Positions 12,292-25,250 are shown, counted from the stretch's first letter. The stretch is DNA of 64,000 nt from Fragum whitleyi (GCA_948146395.1 OX411552.1:2045501-2109500), one strand, 5' to 3'. Program-made: numbers and translations. Notes: a model not told the origin generated them from the sequence alone.

Positions 12292-12559
12292 CTGAGGCGC
12301 GTTCGTTAGAGCGAGATTCTTAAGATTCTTATTAAGATTTATATGATAAAGCGTTCGGTAGAGCGAGATTTTTAAGCCACTCAATAAGAATCTTAAGATA
12401 TCTTAATGAGGAAACGAAGATGGGTTTGCATTGGCTTAAAACGAGTAGCCATGACGGCATCAAATTTTTTCACTCAAAATATGGAAAACCGTTCATTACG
12501 ACGCCTTAAAAATCTCATTTAGATGAGTTTTTCATCTTGCTCTAACGAATGCACCTCAG
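12292..12559. mobile_element. MITE with CTGAGGCGCGTTCG termini
   Basis: About 268 bp with terminal inverted repeats of 21 bp that match at 19 positions, beginning CTGAGG(C/T)GC(G/A)TTCGTTAG. Further inside, GAGCGAGATT..TTAAG and CTTAAAAATCTCATTTAGAT are partly complementary. There is no ORF, and a target duplication is not obvious. Confidence 0.6.
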
Positions 12560-13390
<831 letters not shown>

Positions 13391-13659
13391 GGAGCCCGTC
13401 ATGAGTAAACAGGGCCATCTGACACTGTGAATTGTGTCGGGGATGGCCAGAACTCTCGGACTGTGCTGGCTGATCAGGATCTTTATTTTTGGACAGATTT
13501 TCTGGATCTCGAATGACTTTTGTAATTTTGTTTTCTATTGTTTTCGAAATGTGCCTTCTAGTTTCCATTTGCAGGATTCAATCTCTTTTTAATATTCTAG
13601 TGAGATCTAAAATGCTTACAGTTAGTTACATCGTGAAATTGACATTCATATCATATAAA

Positions 13660-13975
13660 CCCATTCTTAATCGCTCGCTTAGCGCTCCATTCATGCATTC
13701 CAAACACTCATTCAAATCATTCATAAACGCTCGTATATCTCCTAAAATCATAAGATCGACAACTATATTCAAAATAAATATAACCTAAAAAACCCACGAT
13801 TTCACTGACATAATTGAAATCATAAGCGTCTAATTGGTTCTTGAATTAATATGAAGCTAATTAAAGAACTAAAATGCATATCTCATTAAAGGGAGGTAAC
13901 ATAATTGGCGATATTGGATAACCTCCCTTTAGGTTCACTCAAAACTCGCTCCTATCAAAAATTTTGATTATAAAA
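13660..13975 (+). repeat. Dispersed repeat family R, copy B
   Basis: Has CGCTTAGCGCTCCATTCATG, CAAACACTCATTCAAATCAT, TTTCACTGACATAATTGAAA, then AAAGGGAGGTAAC..GGCGATATTGG..ACCTCCCTTT and TCACTCAAAACTCGCTCC. The foldback centre here has only a short stem tip. Confidence 0.65.
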
Positions 13976-14140
13976 CAATTAACAAACTTAACAAAGGTTA
14001 TGTTAGACTTATATAATAGGCAATTGTTTTAAAATCCAAATTTTGTCACAAGACTTAGTCTTATATTATGACGTATATGACAAAAAAAATGGATTATGAA
14101 ATAATTGACGGAACTACTGAGCTTTTGTGGTAAGATGGGA

Positions 14141-14424
14141 TCATACCTACGGCTCAGTCGATAGGGCATCGGACTTCAAAACAATTCCCAGGCTGGCACA
14201 CTTACAAACTAATTTTCGGATGAGAGGTTAAACCGAGATCCCGTGAGACGGTGCTTTACGCCGAGCACCTTATAAAACCACAACGGATTTCAGCAGTTGT
14301 TTCGTCACGTATCCTTGCACTATCCCCCGTAATAACTAACCGTCTTCTGGGGCGTCGCTCACATGGGCATGTGCTACGGTAACGACGATAAATAAACGGA
14401 AATACATACACTCATACCTACGGC
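14141..14424 (+). mobile_element. tRNA-derived SINE family B with 13-bp target duplication
   Basis: TCATACCTACGGC occurs at 14141-14153 and again at 14412-14424, flanking the element as an exact duplication. The head resembles a tRNA: GGCTCAGTCGATAGGGCATC as the box A region, then GGACTTCAAAACA over the anticodon region. Box B is diverged. A body with GAGAGGTTAAACCGAGATCC follows, and the tail is ACGATAAATAAACGGAAATA. The intact duplication points to a fairly recent retroposition. Confidence 0.8.
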
Positions 14425-17400
14425 AAAGATTTCATTGAACGCCCTCCTTTTATGACGTCGATTCCATTTTACTATCCCCTTATCGTATAGCACTACATGA
14501 TTATTGCTAATCCGAAAGGAAACAATAAAACAGATTTTTTACGTAGGTGCGGATGTGTTTAACATCATTTGAAAATCATACATCAAGACAATCGTTTGAA
14601 AAAAGCCTATTTTACATATTGCAGTTTGCACTTTCTCGATGAGGTCACTGCACGTGGAAGTGCACCTGCAAACTGCATAAGATTAATGACGTCTGTTGAC
14701 ACTTAACCATGCGACGATATACAATTCGATTTTTGTAACAAACATGATTGGTAGTATTCAAATCTGGCCTACGTTTATGATGACAACGTTTATAAAAATA
14801 TTAAAAGTTTAAAATAGTATCCCCTTTAGACGTGTACCTACGTGAAAAGCGATAACCATTGAAAAAACAACGTTAAGTAACGTTTGTTTTGTCCGGAATA
14901 CAGGACAGAGATGCTTGTATTTTGAATTCGGCAAGACTAAAGTCATAAGTTGCATAAACGTCTAGTGTAGCCTTAGTGTATCCAAGCTACATTAACGAGC
15001 CTTCTGCCAACTCGAACCGAATTTTCGGGGAAAATAGATGGACAGCTTGTGACGACGACCTTGTACATCTTGTAGTTCAGAAATCAGGAAATAAAGGACA
15101 TGGTGGCACCTCAACTTTATAATGTTTTATACTATGATTTTCTTTACGTAAGAGTATTTATAGAATTTTTCCTTTAGAAACAGGCTTTATGATAGGGTTT
15201 TCTCGTTTTTTTTTTTCGGAATTGTAGTAACTTCATAAGATGCCGATATATTGTATTCTCATTTCATTTTTGAATGAAAATGCATGGCACGCAAATCGAA
15301 AACGTCTGAAAGGAAGCTTTCTATAAACTGTAAAGTTGTTGTTGTTGTTGTTGTTTCTCTTTTTTTTTTTTGTTTTCTGTCGTTTTTTTTTTTTTTTCTT
15401 TGCTCCAAACGATCTTTTCATTATACGGTCAACGTCTATTAGCAAATAAAGACAGAATACGGTGATTAAGCACTGAACCAAACCCTTATTGCTTTGCGAT
15501 ATTTCAAATACAACGGCGACGTAGTGGGCATTATCCTTGGCTAACGAAGATAGGTTATGCGTAATAAGTCACAAAGTTCGACGTTATGGAAGAGTTCAAA
15601 CTTTTGTAGCCTAGTTGCACACATATTTTTTTTAATTGTATTTCTATAATGTAAGAAGCTCAAATCACTATTTCAAGGTTTGGACCTAGAAAAGGTCAAG
15701 CCCAAATCATAAGTTTTTCAAGTTGCAAGTTTCATTTAGTTTTTCAATATGGCCATAAGACCCATGTGGCATATAAATGCAAAACGACAAATCGGTGGAA
15801 ATGGATAAAGAGCGTTTTAATTCTATTTTTCTTATTTTTTTTATTATTTCAACCCAAATCAAACGATCTTTTCATTGGTTTGCACCATAAAAGTCTTTTC
15901 ACACTTTGATGTACACGTACATTTACCGATCTTCGATTTTTTTTAACAAGCCTAAATAATACTTTTTTCTAACGGTCGAGGCAGCACTGACGGGGATCAG
16001 TCCCAATAATCAAAGACTAGAGCCCTTTCCTAGACGGGCCGCCTGTCACTGAGAGGCAATTTATCCTATTACATGTGCTATTCATTTTACACCTGCTCAA
16101 TGTTTAGATTTGAACGACACGTCAGGACAAATCACGCCTTTAGGCACTGTATCTAACACTTCACACAAACAAATATGGTAGTAAGTTACATATAACACCA
16201 ATGGAAAACGAATAATGAATAAATGCATATACAGAATTGGAAGAAAGGCAAGGAAAACGGGGGAAAATGGAAAGCCTAAAATACAAAATAAATAAAATCG
16301 ATATGATGATAAAAAAAAAAAAATACAATGAAAATAACCATACAGTCAATATATTTTTGTTTTGGGTTTTTTTTTATGTTTTTTTTTTTTTAAATCCGCG
16401 AATAATACCCTCAAGTCTTGTGTTTAAGAAAACGAAATACACGCATAGGCCCAGAAATGGAACCTACTCCATATAGTGTTTCTAATCCATATTTGAAAAA
16501 ACAACAAACAAACAAACAAACAAAACGCTTGTTATCCTCAACGCTGGCTATGGTTTACACAAGAACAATCAGAAACTACTTTATTTTGACAAAAATGATG
16601 CATGTTTTATCCTTACATTTCAAAGGAAAGAAATTGAGTCTGGTAACAATATTTTCTTATGATTTTTTTTTCGATTAATCGATAAGTGCGATTGGTAATC
16701 GATACTCGCGCGCTCGATCGACTAGGCTAATCGAGTAATCGTTGCCGATATTCTATCCAAATGCTTCAAAGAAAAGAGAGTAAACAATGGTGTTAATATC
16801 AAGACAAGTATGTCCGAAATACGTGTAAAATGGGTTTCAAGCTCGGTCAATTCAAATCAATTACATGTATTCCGTTTCGTTCAAATGGAAATATCTACAT
16901 TTAAATAACCGTTATTGTAATTTCCTTAATTGAATTACCTAGTGTTATCAAATGAGGCTTCTCCCAAAACTCTCATTTTATAGGGTGAATTTTAAGAAAA
17001 AATGTTACATGGTTCATTTTCAAGATATTAAAGCAAAATAAAAGCCCTGTTTGCCTCTTTAAACCTTGCATCCTTTCTCTCTGAAAGTTGATACTGATCT
17101 TAATCCAAAAAGGATACAGACACCCTTTGAAAGGCGTTATCTTTTTGACTAGGAACAACTACATGTAGCGGTAAATGGAAACACTTTCTTCTTTTTACAC
17201 AATACTTTCCCAAGAGTAATATCAACGGATCTTTTATTCTTAGATTGAACTTGAAACGATGACGGCGATCGATGTATAACACCGTCACATTTGGGCATCG
17301 GCACATAACACAATCACATTGGACCTCGATTCATAGCACCGGCACATAGGGTCTTGGTTCATACCACCGTCACACGAGGCTTTATTTTTGTCTCAAGTGA

Positions 17401-17584
17401 AAATCAATTGGTCTGTTCGTTTGAATGACCAAATGGATGTTTCAATGCAAGCGCTTTATTGTCGGAGCTCATCAAACCAACGCTATCTCTTCGGACGTTC
17501 CGTCAAAACGAATGGATCGAATTCCGATTATACCAGCAGCAATGATAATACAGTCAAGAACATCAATAAATTGACAAGTTGAAT
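14425..17584. other. Long non-coding stretch
   Basis: Contains T runs at about 15360-15400, an A run near 16310, a T run near 16380 and an (ACAA)n-like run near 16500-16520. A patch at 16675-16745 is rich in ATCGAT-like palindromes. Near 17275-17385, variants of a CACCGTCACA / GGCACATA motif recur. No convincing exon was found. Confidence 0.4.
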
Positions 17585-17940
17585 GAATTTGGAATGATTT
17601 TTTAACGAAATCGAATGAGTGCGATAAGTGAGTTTTGATTGAAATCAAAGGAAGGTAATCCCATATCACAAAATTCGCTATATCAATTATCTCCCTTTAA
17701 TACAGTATGTATAAAAATGTATTAATAGCTTCCTTTATCTTCAGTCACCAATCGGACGCTTTCAATTTCAATTATGTCAGCGAAATCACGATTTTTTCTA
17801 GCAACAATTATTTAGAGTGTAGTTGTTGATCTCATCTATTATTCGTCATTTTGGAGCGGTTTCGAATGGTTTGAATGTGTGTTAGGAATGAAGGAATGGA
17901 GCGCTGATAGAGGGATTCGAATGGTTTTTAATTGAGATGA
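17585..17940 (-). repeat. Dispersed repeat family R, copy C (inverted)
   Basis: Reads on the - strand with the family order: AGCGCTCCATTCCTTCATTC, AAACCATTCGAAACCGCTCC, GAAATCGTGATTTCGCTGAC in the middle, then TAAAGGGAGATAAT and GGGATTACCTTCCTTTG. Confidence 0.6.
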
Positions 17941-18089
17941 ATGTCAATTTCATGATGCTACTAATTGTACTGCTCGAATCATACCATTCACTTTCTAGTG
18001 ACATAATCTTCTTAATCCCAATTTGATTGACACTTCAATTGATTTGCCCAAGATCTGACTGCTTAAGCGCAACAAAATGTTTTTGGCTC

Positions 18090-18200
18090 CGAATGGTCAA
18101 CAAGAAGCTGGGTGTAATTAAAGGATATAATGGTAGCACTGGTGTGTGATATACAAGGAATCCATTGTAAGATGCTCCAGCCACCGCGATATTTCTGTAA
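18090..18200 (+). mobile_element. tRNA-derived SINE family A, internal fragment
   Basis: Matches the family A body: AGCTGGGTGTAATTAAAGGA, TAATGGTAGCACTGGTGTG, ATACAAGGAATCCATTGTAA, GCTCCAGCCACCGCGATAT. The tRNA-like head and the tail are absent. Confidence 0.55.
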
Positions 18201-18369
18201 AATTGATAAAAGTTGCCTAAAAATTGCATTAAAACAAAAATACAAACACAAAAAAATCAACGTATTCTCATAAAGATAAGTGAAGTTGATCAAACGGCAA
18301 CGCATATAAGTAACGCCTATAGGCCTACGTCAATGAATGTTTTGACGCTCAGATCAGAACGCTGCACAT

Positions 18370-18545
18370 ATAAGTCCCAGGTGAGCTCTATAACTGTCGG
18401 ACAACACTTGTTATAAAACTAGAACCACCTGATTACGTGAAGTTTTGACAAGTTTATCACTTCGTCTTTATTTTTTTCCTTTTCATCATGAATGCATTTG
18501 AAAATACATACAGTCCCAGCTGCAGGTGTATTCGTCTATAAAATG
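18370..18545. promoter_or_regulatory. Three E2-box motifs about 2.7 kb upstream of the Snail exon
   Basis: CAGGTG or CACCTG occurs at 18378-18383, 18426-18431 and 18533-18538. Snail-type repressors bind this hexamer. The spacing is loose, so chance is a serious alternative. Confidence 0.15.
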
Positions 18546-19029
18546 ATTTAAATGTGCAAAACATTTACGCTCATCACGTTTCGAAAATCACGCTTAAAAG
18601 GAAGAAGCATTTTTTAAATATAAAAATTATAATGGTTATCCATCAAGATAAAATTCGTTCACACAAAAAATGTGAAATATATCCATTTTGCCTACTACAA
18701 TGATTTTTGGGCTATTATTTGACAATTATTAACAACTATCTTTGCGGTCGAAAAAGAAATTTATTTAATCAATCTTTGATGGTTTCAAAATAACACTGAA
18801 TTACGTCATTTAAAATAAGGTACCAATTTGGGTAATGTAGATTTTTTCAAGCTTTTCTTGAAAGCTCCTTGATCGACTCTCAAGTAAGAGGGATGAAGCG
18901 ATTTTCAATAAAGGTAATTTGTAACCTTGACCCGTTATCTAGATAATGACGTAGTAATTCGTCATTGTATTCGTCATTGTAGTGCTTTTAAAAATATCTT
19001 ACAATTGATTACATCATAAAATTGATAAA

Positions 19030-19405
19030 CATTCCCAAATTCATTCGCTCAACACCCAAATCATTCATTCAAACACTCATTCTAACCATTCAAAAAGCTC
19101 CAAATTGCTAAAATTGAAAATATCACTAACTACAATCAAAATAGAAATCGGATGACAAAAATCACGATTTCACAGACACAAATGAATTCTGTAAGCGTAT
19201 GATGAGTTTGTAAAGATGCATAAAGCTATTCATATAACCTGCATGTATGTTTTATTAAAGGGGGGCAATAAATATCGCTAAATTTTGTTCACTTGAACAA
19301 AATTAGTGATATTGGAGTACCTCTCTTGAATTTCAATCAAAATGTGTTCCACACACTCATTCAATTTCATTCTAAAATCATTCCAAACCCATTCGTTTTG
19401 TCAAT
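19030..19405 (+). repeat. Dispersed repeat family R, copy D
   Basis: Shares the CGCTCAACACCCAAATCATT left part and a CACGATTTCACAGACACAAA segment, then a long foldback centre. The stem is TCGCTAAATTTTGTTCA opposite TGAACAAAATTAGTGA, flanked by AAAGGGGGG and ACCTCTCTT. The tip sequence differs from copy E although both pair internally. Confidence 0.6.
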
Positions 19406-19407
19406 AC

Positions 19408-19530
19408 AATACAATACAATATTCTTTTATTTTTCTTCACAGTTTACAAATGAAATTATTACAATATGTAAATACATGTGAGCTAGAAAGTAATAATAGT
19501 CAGGTAGTGTGAGTAATGGGGGAAAGGTAG
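19408..19530 (-). repeat. Retroposon 3' tail with (AATAC)n
   Basis: CAATACAATACAATACAATA is followed by TTCTTTTATTTTTC, the reverse complement of an A-rich retroposon 3' end with a microsatellite tail. The body is not identified. Confidence 0.35.
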
Positions 19531-19899
19531 GAATCCCATAATGTTACAAGAAAACAAAAAAATATAAGTCCGTTAAATGCACGATAGATACCTTTTTGGA
19601 GCAAAATAAGAGACTATATCGTTCTATTTCCATATTTTGTCTTATTCTAAATTCCTGCATCACAGCTTGAAGCAATTGTCAATTTCACGATGTTCTTAAC
19701 TGTAAAATACCTTGTATATGTGCTTCCGCCATCGAACTGCAACGAAGATGACGAAAAATTTTAGATGATGCAAACGCTACGAAATCGTTCTAAATAATCA
19801 ACATTTCAAAAGAATTAATCGAATAATTACACGATTTAATTGGCTTGTGATTTGTTTTTTAGTGCCTGATTTGACCGTAAGGAAAGAAAAGCAGAAAAT

Positions 19900-19990
19900 A
19901 AAGGGGGTAAAACTATCGCTCATTTCGCCCAATTGGGCGAAATTAGCGATTTCGTTTACCTCCATTGAAAATCATTCAAAACTCGCTCCA
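19900..19990 (+). repeat. Dispersed repeat family R, copy E (centre only)
   Basis: AAAGGGGGTAAAACTATCGC opens a perfect palindrome whose arms are ATCGCTCATTTCGCCCAA and TTGGGCGAAATTAGCGAT, apart from one mismatch. It is followed by TTTACCTCCATTGAAAATCA. Confidence 0.55.
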
Positions 19991-21256
19991 CATAATAATT
20001 CAATTTCATAACAAAATCATAAAAAATCTAGTTGATTTCTCGTTTGTTTCTATTTGTACTATACATCTCTGACCGATGGTTCAAACGACATATACTATTG
20101 TACGGAGAATATCGAATTTAAATACAGGTGGATTATGAATCTGCAGGTTAATAAATTGTCTACATGATAGATGTACTTGTATGGTTTTGTTGTATTTCAA
20201 TTTTATGAATAATTATACAGTTTATGTACATGAACGCTTTTACTGATATCAAATACTACACCGATGACGTTTAAACATTAGAAATAATATGAAATGATGA
20301 AATTCTAATTGATTACATCAACTTTGGTTCATTCTGAGTTGCGCATAATTTTGTTTCATAACTCATTGAAAATAATTTTGAGTACGTAGCTAACTAATAA
20401 ACTTGGGCACAAAAAAGTTTTCATACAGTGTAATTTGATATTTAGTTTCATACCTCCATGAATTTGACAACAACATCTTGAATTTGATATTCACGCAGAA
20501 ATCGCGTTCCTAATGGGGACCTGACGCAGATGATATCAGTTATGATATGAAGAGGATATGTGCTGATTTCATGGATGTATGAAACTAAAAACCTAATCAC
20601 GCTATAAGAAATCTTACAATGCAATACCACAAAGCATAAAGGTGATTTGTAAATAATTAAACAGATTCCTTGTGATACTATTTGTGTGGAAGCTTGAAAA
20701 AATGCTGAACACTCAAAATTGTTTTCATTGAGAAATTAATGCTAAAATTTCGGTGAATGATCAAAGGTCAATTTTGTCTATACATGTTTAGACAAAAATG
20801 ACCTTAACCCCCCCCCCCCCCCCCTCACACACACACACACACACAAACTTAAACTTGTACATCATAAGTTAAGTTTTTTTTTTGTGTTGCTGTTGTTGTT
20901 GTTGTTTGCTTCTGTTTTAACTGGCTTTGTCTTACCTCAATTTCTGAATAATCTCACAGGGCACATTTCAGAAAACAAACACGAAGATGCTCGTGATAGA
21001 GAATTTCGCGCTCTTATTTTTTTTACCTTGGCAATTTCCCCAGTTTGCAATGTTGTGTCAGTATAAAATTGTATACTTCATCAGAAGATAATAATTTATA
21101 CAAAATTTATTTTTGAAATTGATTGTAAAGTTTTCCTGTGTGAGACAAATTTCATTTTAACTTATTAAACACGTACTAAAATACTTACTGGATGAAGAAT
21201 AATGAAATATACAAACAAATAAAATGGAGACTTAATGAATATTTTTGTCTTTTCAG
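19991..21256. other. Sequence upstream of the Snail exon, probably intron
   Basis: AT-rich. A C run and (CA)n lie at about 20810-20845 and a (GTT)n run near 20890. The last bases before 21257 form a strong acceptor (pyrimidine-rich TTTTTGTCTTTTCAG). No exon was recognised in this stretch. Confidence 0.5.
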
Positions 21257-22221
21257 TTGAACGAAAACCAACCTTGGTTATCCCCGAACCCAAAAGATTG
21301 AGTCCATTATCGCTAGTCCCGGATGTGCGTCACGAGAAAAAGTCACCAATCAGTCCGTCGATGGTGTCCGAGGTTCCGGGGTTTCCGCATATACCATGGC
21401 AGCCGCCATTTTACCCGGCATTATCGAGTGCTTTCCAATACCTACCATACAGACTACCTGGACTTCCGTTTCCGCCATTACCGGAACACCTCGCATTCCC
21501 GTCATTTCTGGAACATTTGAGACCAAATTCATCGTATGGAGCTCTTTATAATCAATTACAATTTCCACATGCTTTGTCTCAGTTTCATTTACCTCTCAGA
21601 CAAGACAAATTAATAAGTTTCGAAAAAAGATCTTATGAAAATGACGTGAATCTTATGAAAAGTGTGTACGAATCTGGAAGTGTGGTTCCGGTCGGAAGTA
21701 AACCTGAAATCGAGGCTCTCAAATCGCCTAGGGACAGTATCAAAGGAATCGAAAACAATGAGAAGAAGCCTTCGATAATCGAACCAACAAAATATCAATG
21801 TTCAAGCTGTCAGAAAAACTATTCAACATTTAGCGGACTATCAAAGCATAAACAATTCCATTGTACACAGGACACGAAAAAGGAATTCACGTGCAAATAT
21901 TGTGACAAGACCTACGTTTCGCTAGGCGCCTTAAAGATGCACATACGGACACACACGTTGCCATGTAAATGTAAGATCTGCGGAAAGGCTTTTTCCAGAC
22001 CCTGGCTTCTCCAAGGACATTACCGCACACATACAGGCGAGAAGCCATTTTCCTGTGTCCACTGTCTGCGGGCGTTTGCCGACCGATCTAATCTGCGTGC
22101 ACACTTACAGACACATTCGGACGTGAAGAAATATAGCTGTAAAACCTGCAGTAAGACCTTCTCTAGAATGTCTCTGTTGGTGAAACATGAAGAATCGTGT
22201 AGAAATTCCATGGACATTTAA
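21257..22221 (+). CDS. snail: Snail/Slug-family zinc-finger transcription factor, last exon
   Basis: This exon encodes the C-terminal 320 or so residues of a Snail-family repressor. The family acts in the nucleus, binds CAGGTG E2-boxes and regulates cell movement, mesoderm and nervous-system development (established knowledge). Five zinc fingers are visible. Numbering from the in-frame ATG at 21235, they are C189/C192/H205/H209, C220/C223/H236/H240, C246/C249/H262/H266, C274/C277/H290/H294 and C302/C305/H318/C322. Diagnostic strings are [14 protein letters not shown] in finger 1, [20 protein letters not shown] linking 3 to 4, and [13 protein letters not shown] in finger 5, which separates it from Scratch. 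The region before the fingers is rich in Pro, Phe and Leu. The start is set by a strong acceptor ending at 21256; the ATG at 21235 lies inside the intron's pyrimidine tract and is unlikely to be used. The upstream exon with the SNAG repression motif was not found. Confidence 0.93.
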
Positions 22222-22388
22222 CCTTTCTAATGATTTATCCCATAGTTGACTGGAAGCCGTTTATTGGTCCTTCAGTTAAGCGTGGAAACTACGGAAAGAC
22301 GTTTTCTTACTTGAGTGTTTGCGTAAGATCCATGGGGATACACTCTTTTCCCTTTTTTATTTGGTCCTAGTCCTTTCCTACAGACTCG
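22222..22388 (+). other. Probable Snail 3' UTR start
   Basis: Sequence after the TAA stop. No canonical AATAAA was noticed in the following kilobase, so the transcript end is undetermined. Confidence 0.3.
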
Positions 22389-22543
22389 GCGTTCAGGATG
22401 CAAAAAATATGCAAACGTTTGCAAATGTTACTCCACTTTACACGTGTGTGCACGTGTAACGTTTGCAAATGTTACTCCACTTTACACGTGTGTGCACGTG
22501 TAAAGTGGAGAACCATTTCTGAAACGATTTTCCCTGAACGCAG
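22389..22543. mobile_element. Foldback family F2, copy with internal 44-bp duplication
   Basis: Arms begin GCGTTCAGGATGC and end TTTTCCCTGAACGC. The segment AACGTTTGCAAATGTTACTC followed by CACTTTACACGTGTGTGCAC occurs twice in tandem, giving a second half-hairpin. Related copies lie at 25304, 26715, 28388 and 32600. Confidence 0.65.
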
Positions 22544-23009
22544 GCTAGATTGACCTTTTAAACGTTCCGTCTCATTTCTAAGCAAAACATACAGTCAGAA
22601 CTTAACTGAAATGGATAACTGGAGAATACATTAGAAATCAAACCTTCGATTATTGAATTTTGGCCGTTTTTCTACCGAACCAAAAGTGTTCCTGATTTTG
22701 AAGGTGATAAGACGATGAGACCAGTCCGTATCTGCACAGTTTGATCTTTGTCGTTATCACCTGACCCAGTTTAATCTTTAACCTTAGACAAGAACAAGAA
22801 GACACATTTATTGCGTTTTTGCGGAAAAGAAAGAAATCCCATATCTTAATATTTATATACATTTTTTGAAAGTCACCTGTACACTTAGTGATGGGTTGGT
22901 CTGCAATTTGCTTACAATATCTTGCCGCAAGTACTGTGCAATAATACTGGAAATTACAAGACCATAAATGTGTTCGTTCGATACAATTCGATCCATTTCA
23001 AAAAATGAT
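22544..23009. other. Non-coding stretch
   Basis: No gene was recognised. A GACCAGTCCGTATCTGCACA segment near 22718 resembles the M1 centre only weakly. Confidence 0.35.
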
Positions 23010-23255
23010 ACACGTGAACGCCATGCGTAAAACGACCATCTGAGAACTAGGTCGAATATAATTTATAAAGAGATTCAGCAAAAGTGAACTAGAGACCGCA
23101 TTTCAAAAACAGTTATGAAGGATGCCGGAATGATCTTTTCATATCAAGAAAATTGCCTAAAGGCGAAATGTATCTACCCTAGTTAGACTGTCAAACTTGC
23201 GCCATCTGCTTAGGGTCGCCACCTTTCGTATTTCCAAGATGGTCTAATTTTTGGA
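23010..23255. mobile_element. MITE family M1, diverged copy g
   Basis: Has CACGTGAACGCCATGCGTAA at the left, then AACGACCATCTGAGAAC, a GTGAACTAGAGACCGCATTT block (family GGTCAACC..AGG region inverted) and the centre CCCTAGTTAGACTG..CTTAGGGTCGCCACC. Confidence 0.5.
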
Positions 23256-23760
23256 AAACGAGAGAAAGAAAAAATGACATTAAAATTTAAACGAAATGCA
23301 ATTGATGCGACAAAAAGCTGTGTTGTTTTCTGTTTATTGAGCATATGAATGAACTATATATTATGCGATTGTGATTTTAATTTATTCTTGCAGTTTGTTG
23401 TCATTAAATATTTAAATGAATCACAACTGTGTTTTTTATTGTAACAAATCACATCAGTGTCTTGAATATGGGACCTACCGCAATCTCAATAAGAAAAGAC
23501 AAAAGTCAACCGATGAAAAAATCATGGACAGGTCCACATTAAGACCTTTTGGAAAGTCCTTTAAGTATCGAACCTGGTCATTCTTTGCGAACTCTGCAGT
23601 CTGACAGGAGCTAAAGCTTTCCCTTCTCAGAAAATTTTAGTTGGCTTCAACCAACTTGTAAAACCAATCATCCAGTTGATTGTGGCCAGTACTGGAAAGA
23701 AGAAGAAAGAATGTTCAGTATTTACGAGAATGATCGTTTCTTCTGGATAATATATTTAAA

Positions 23761-24005
23761 CCGTCACTCGAAATGGAATCATCTGGAAACTCCAATAAGT
23801 ATTTGGAAACAGGATTGGATCCATCATAGGTTAACAGGAAGGTAGATTTCGGAAATTATTACATGGAAATGAAGAATTTTCTTTTCTAGATTCCAATAAT
23901 TCGTTTTGCGAAAAATTTCGACTCTTGTCAGTCTGCACAAATCGTGCAGTCTGACCAGAGTCGATACTTTTCGCACTTCCTAAACGGTCTTTTTCACTCG
24001 ACGGC
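23761..24005. mobile_element. MITE family M1, copy f (inverted)
   Basis: The ends CCGTCACTCGAAATGGAATC and TAAACGGTCTTTTTCACTCG are diverged inverted repeats. The centre CTTGTCAGTCTGCACAAATC continues GTGCAGTCTGACCAGAGTCG, a clear family palindrome. Confidence 0.6.
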
Positions 24006-24349
24006 AAATACGATTCATTTTAAAATTTTCTTTAAGTATTTGCTGATCATATTATACCATTGGATATATTCTTCACAATCCTTGAGTCCTGGCTATTCAA
24101 CAATCAACATCTTATTTGGCTCAATGTAACAAACGTTAAGCTACGACTTAGCAATGTTACCATTTAAGAATTTAAGTCCTGTTTTTGTGGACAATTGGAT
24201 TCACTTCAAAATACACGGCGGATGCACTTTATTGATATGTGATTGGCTATTTTCTCGTTCGGTTGCTACAAAGATATAGGGAAAAGCTTCGACACTTGTC
24301 ATTTATCACACTCCAGAGTAAAAAAGAAAAAAGGGGAATTTTCTTGTCC

Positions 24350-24720
24350 CTAATTTGCATAATAACGCGCTCGACGAGATCCCGATGAGAGTAGCAAAAA
24401 AGCAGGTGCCCGTGACAGGTGAAATGTGACCCGAGCGCGCGCGACGTGCCCCCTTAGCAGGTGAGATTGAGACGCTGAGATCCCTTTTTGGTAATAATTG
24501 TACATAAAATAATTAAATCACTTTTCCTGATACGGCTAATGAAGACATTTGAGCGGAGATTGAAAAGCCATTTTACAAGCGTCCAAACTATCATTTGCCC
24601 AATTTTACCTGGCTTTTTAGAAATCCACCTGCCGCACAGCATTGATCGCAACAGACGACAATGTTATTTTAAAAGTATTGAGGCCCAAAGGCTTCCAAAT
24701 GTGGCGTTTTGGTGATTAGG
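24350..24720. promoter_or_regulatory. Candidate regulatory element with E2-box cluster
   Basis: CAGGTG lies at 24403-24408, 24416-24421 and 24458-24463, and CACCTG at 24626-24631. An exact octamer motif ATTTGCAT lies at 24353-24360, and several TAAT cores occur at 24490-24525. The patch is GC-richer than its surroundings, matches none of the window's repeat families, and sits 2.2 kb downstream of the Snail stop. Snail proteins bind CAGGTG, so feedback regulation is a reasonable hypothesis. Function is an inference. Confidence 0.35.
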
Positions 24721-24944
24721 GATGTCATAGCGACGAATGATTTTTGTTTGAATTTTAATTTATGCGATTTTTTTATCGACACGTGCCGTGCGACAATTAT
24801 AATTAAACAGCGCTAAATTCATTGTGTAACAAATCTAATTTGCAATTCGTTTTGAAAAGGTCTTAAGATAAGATATTTTAACGAACAAAGTTTTCATTTG
24901 TTCAGGTCTATTTATTCATTTTGCTCTGATATTGTATTTTATCT

Positions 24945-25250
24945 TATAACTATACAAATATCGGTGTGATAACATACCATAACATGGATTTCTTTAGAAC
25001 AATGACATAATGCGGTTATTTTTAGAAACTTTCATTTCTATTGGAAACATCGACGAAAACATTGACGAAAACATGGCAGATAGAAGTTATAAGATAAATG
25101 TAGTACGTACTTAGTTTATTGTATGAAAAAATATCTAACTCAGTTGTTGGAATTGATAACTGTCTCAGCAGAGCCTCGACAATTATCAATTCCCCAAATC
25201 TTGTTAGATATTTTTTTTTTCATACAAAACACTAAGTACATAATATAACT
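24945..25250 (-). repeat. Palindromic repeat family F1, copy 2
   Basis: Aligns to the reverse complement of 62868-63195 over about 300 bp. Shared blocks are TTTATCTTATAACTATACAA, GTGTGATAACAT, GAACAATGACATAATGCGG, GGAAACATCGACGAAAAC and GTATGAAAAAATATCTAAC. The last block folds onto GTTAGATATTTTTTTTTTCA around the AGCAGAGCCTCGACA centre. Confidence 0.7.

Noticed and set aside
20884..21066. Possible signal-peptide exon upstream of Snail
   Set aside because: The Leu run is a translation of a (GTT)n-like repeat, and the peptide has nothing in common with a Snail N-terminus.
21235..21256. ATG at 21235 as the Snail start codon
   Set aside because: It lies in the pyrimidine-rich tract of a strong acceptor; using it would require an intronless start with no SNAG motif.
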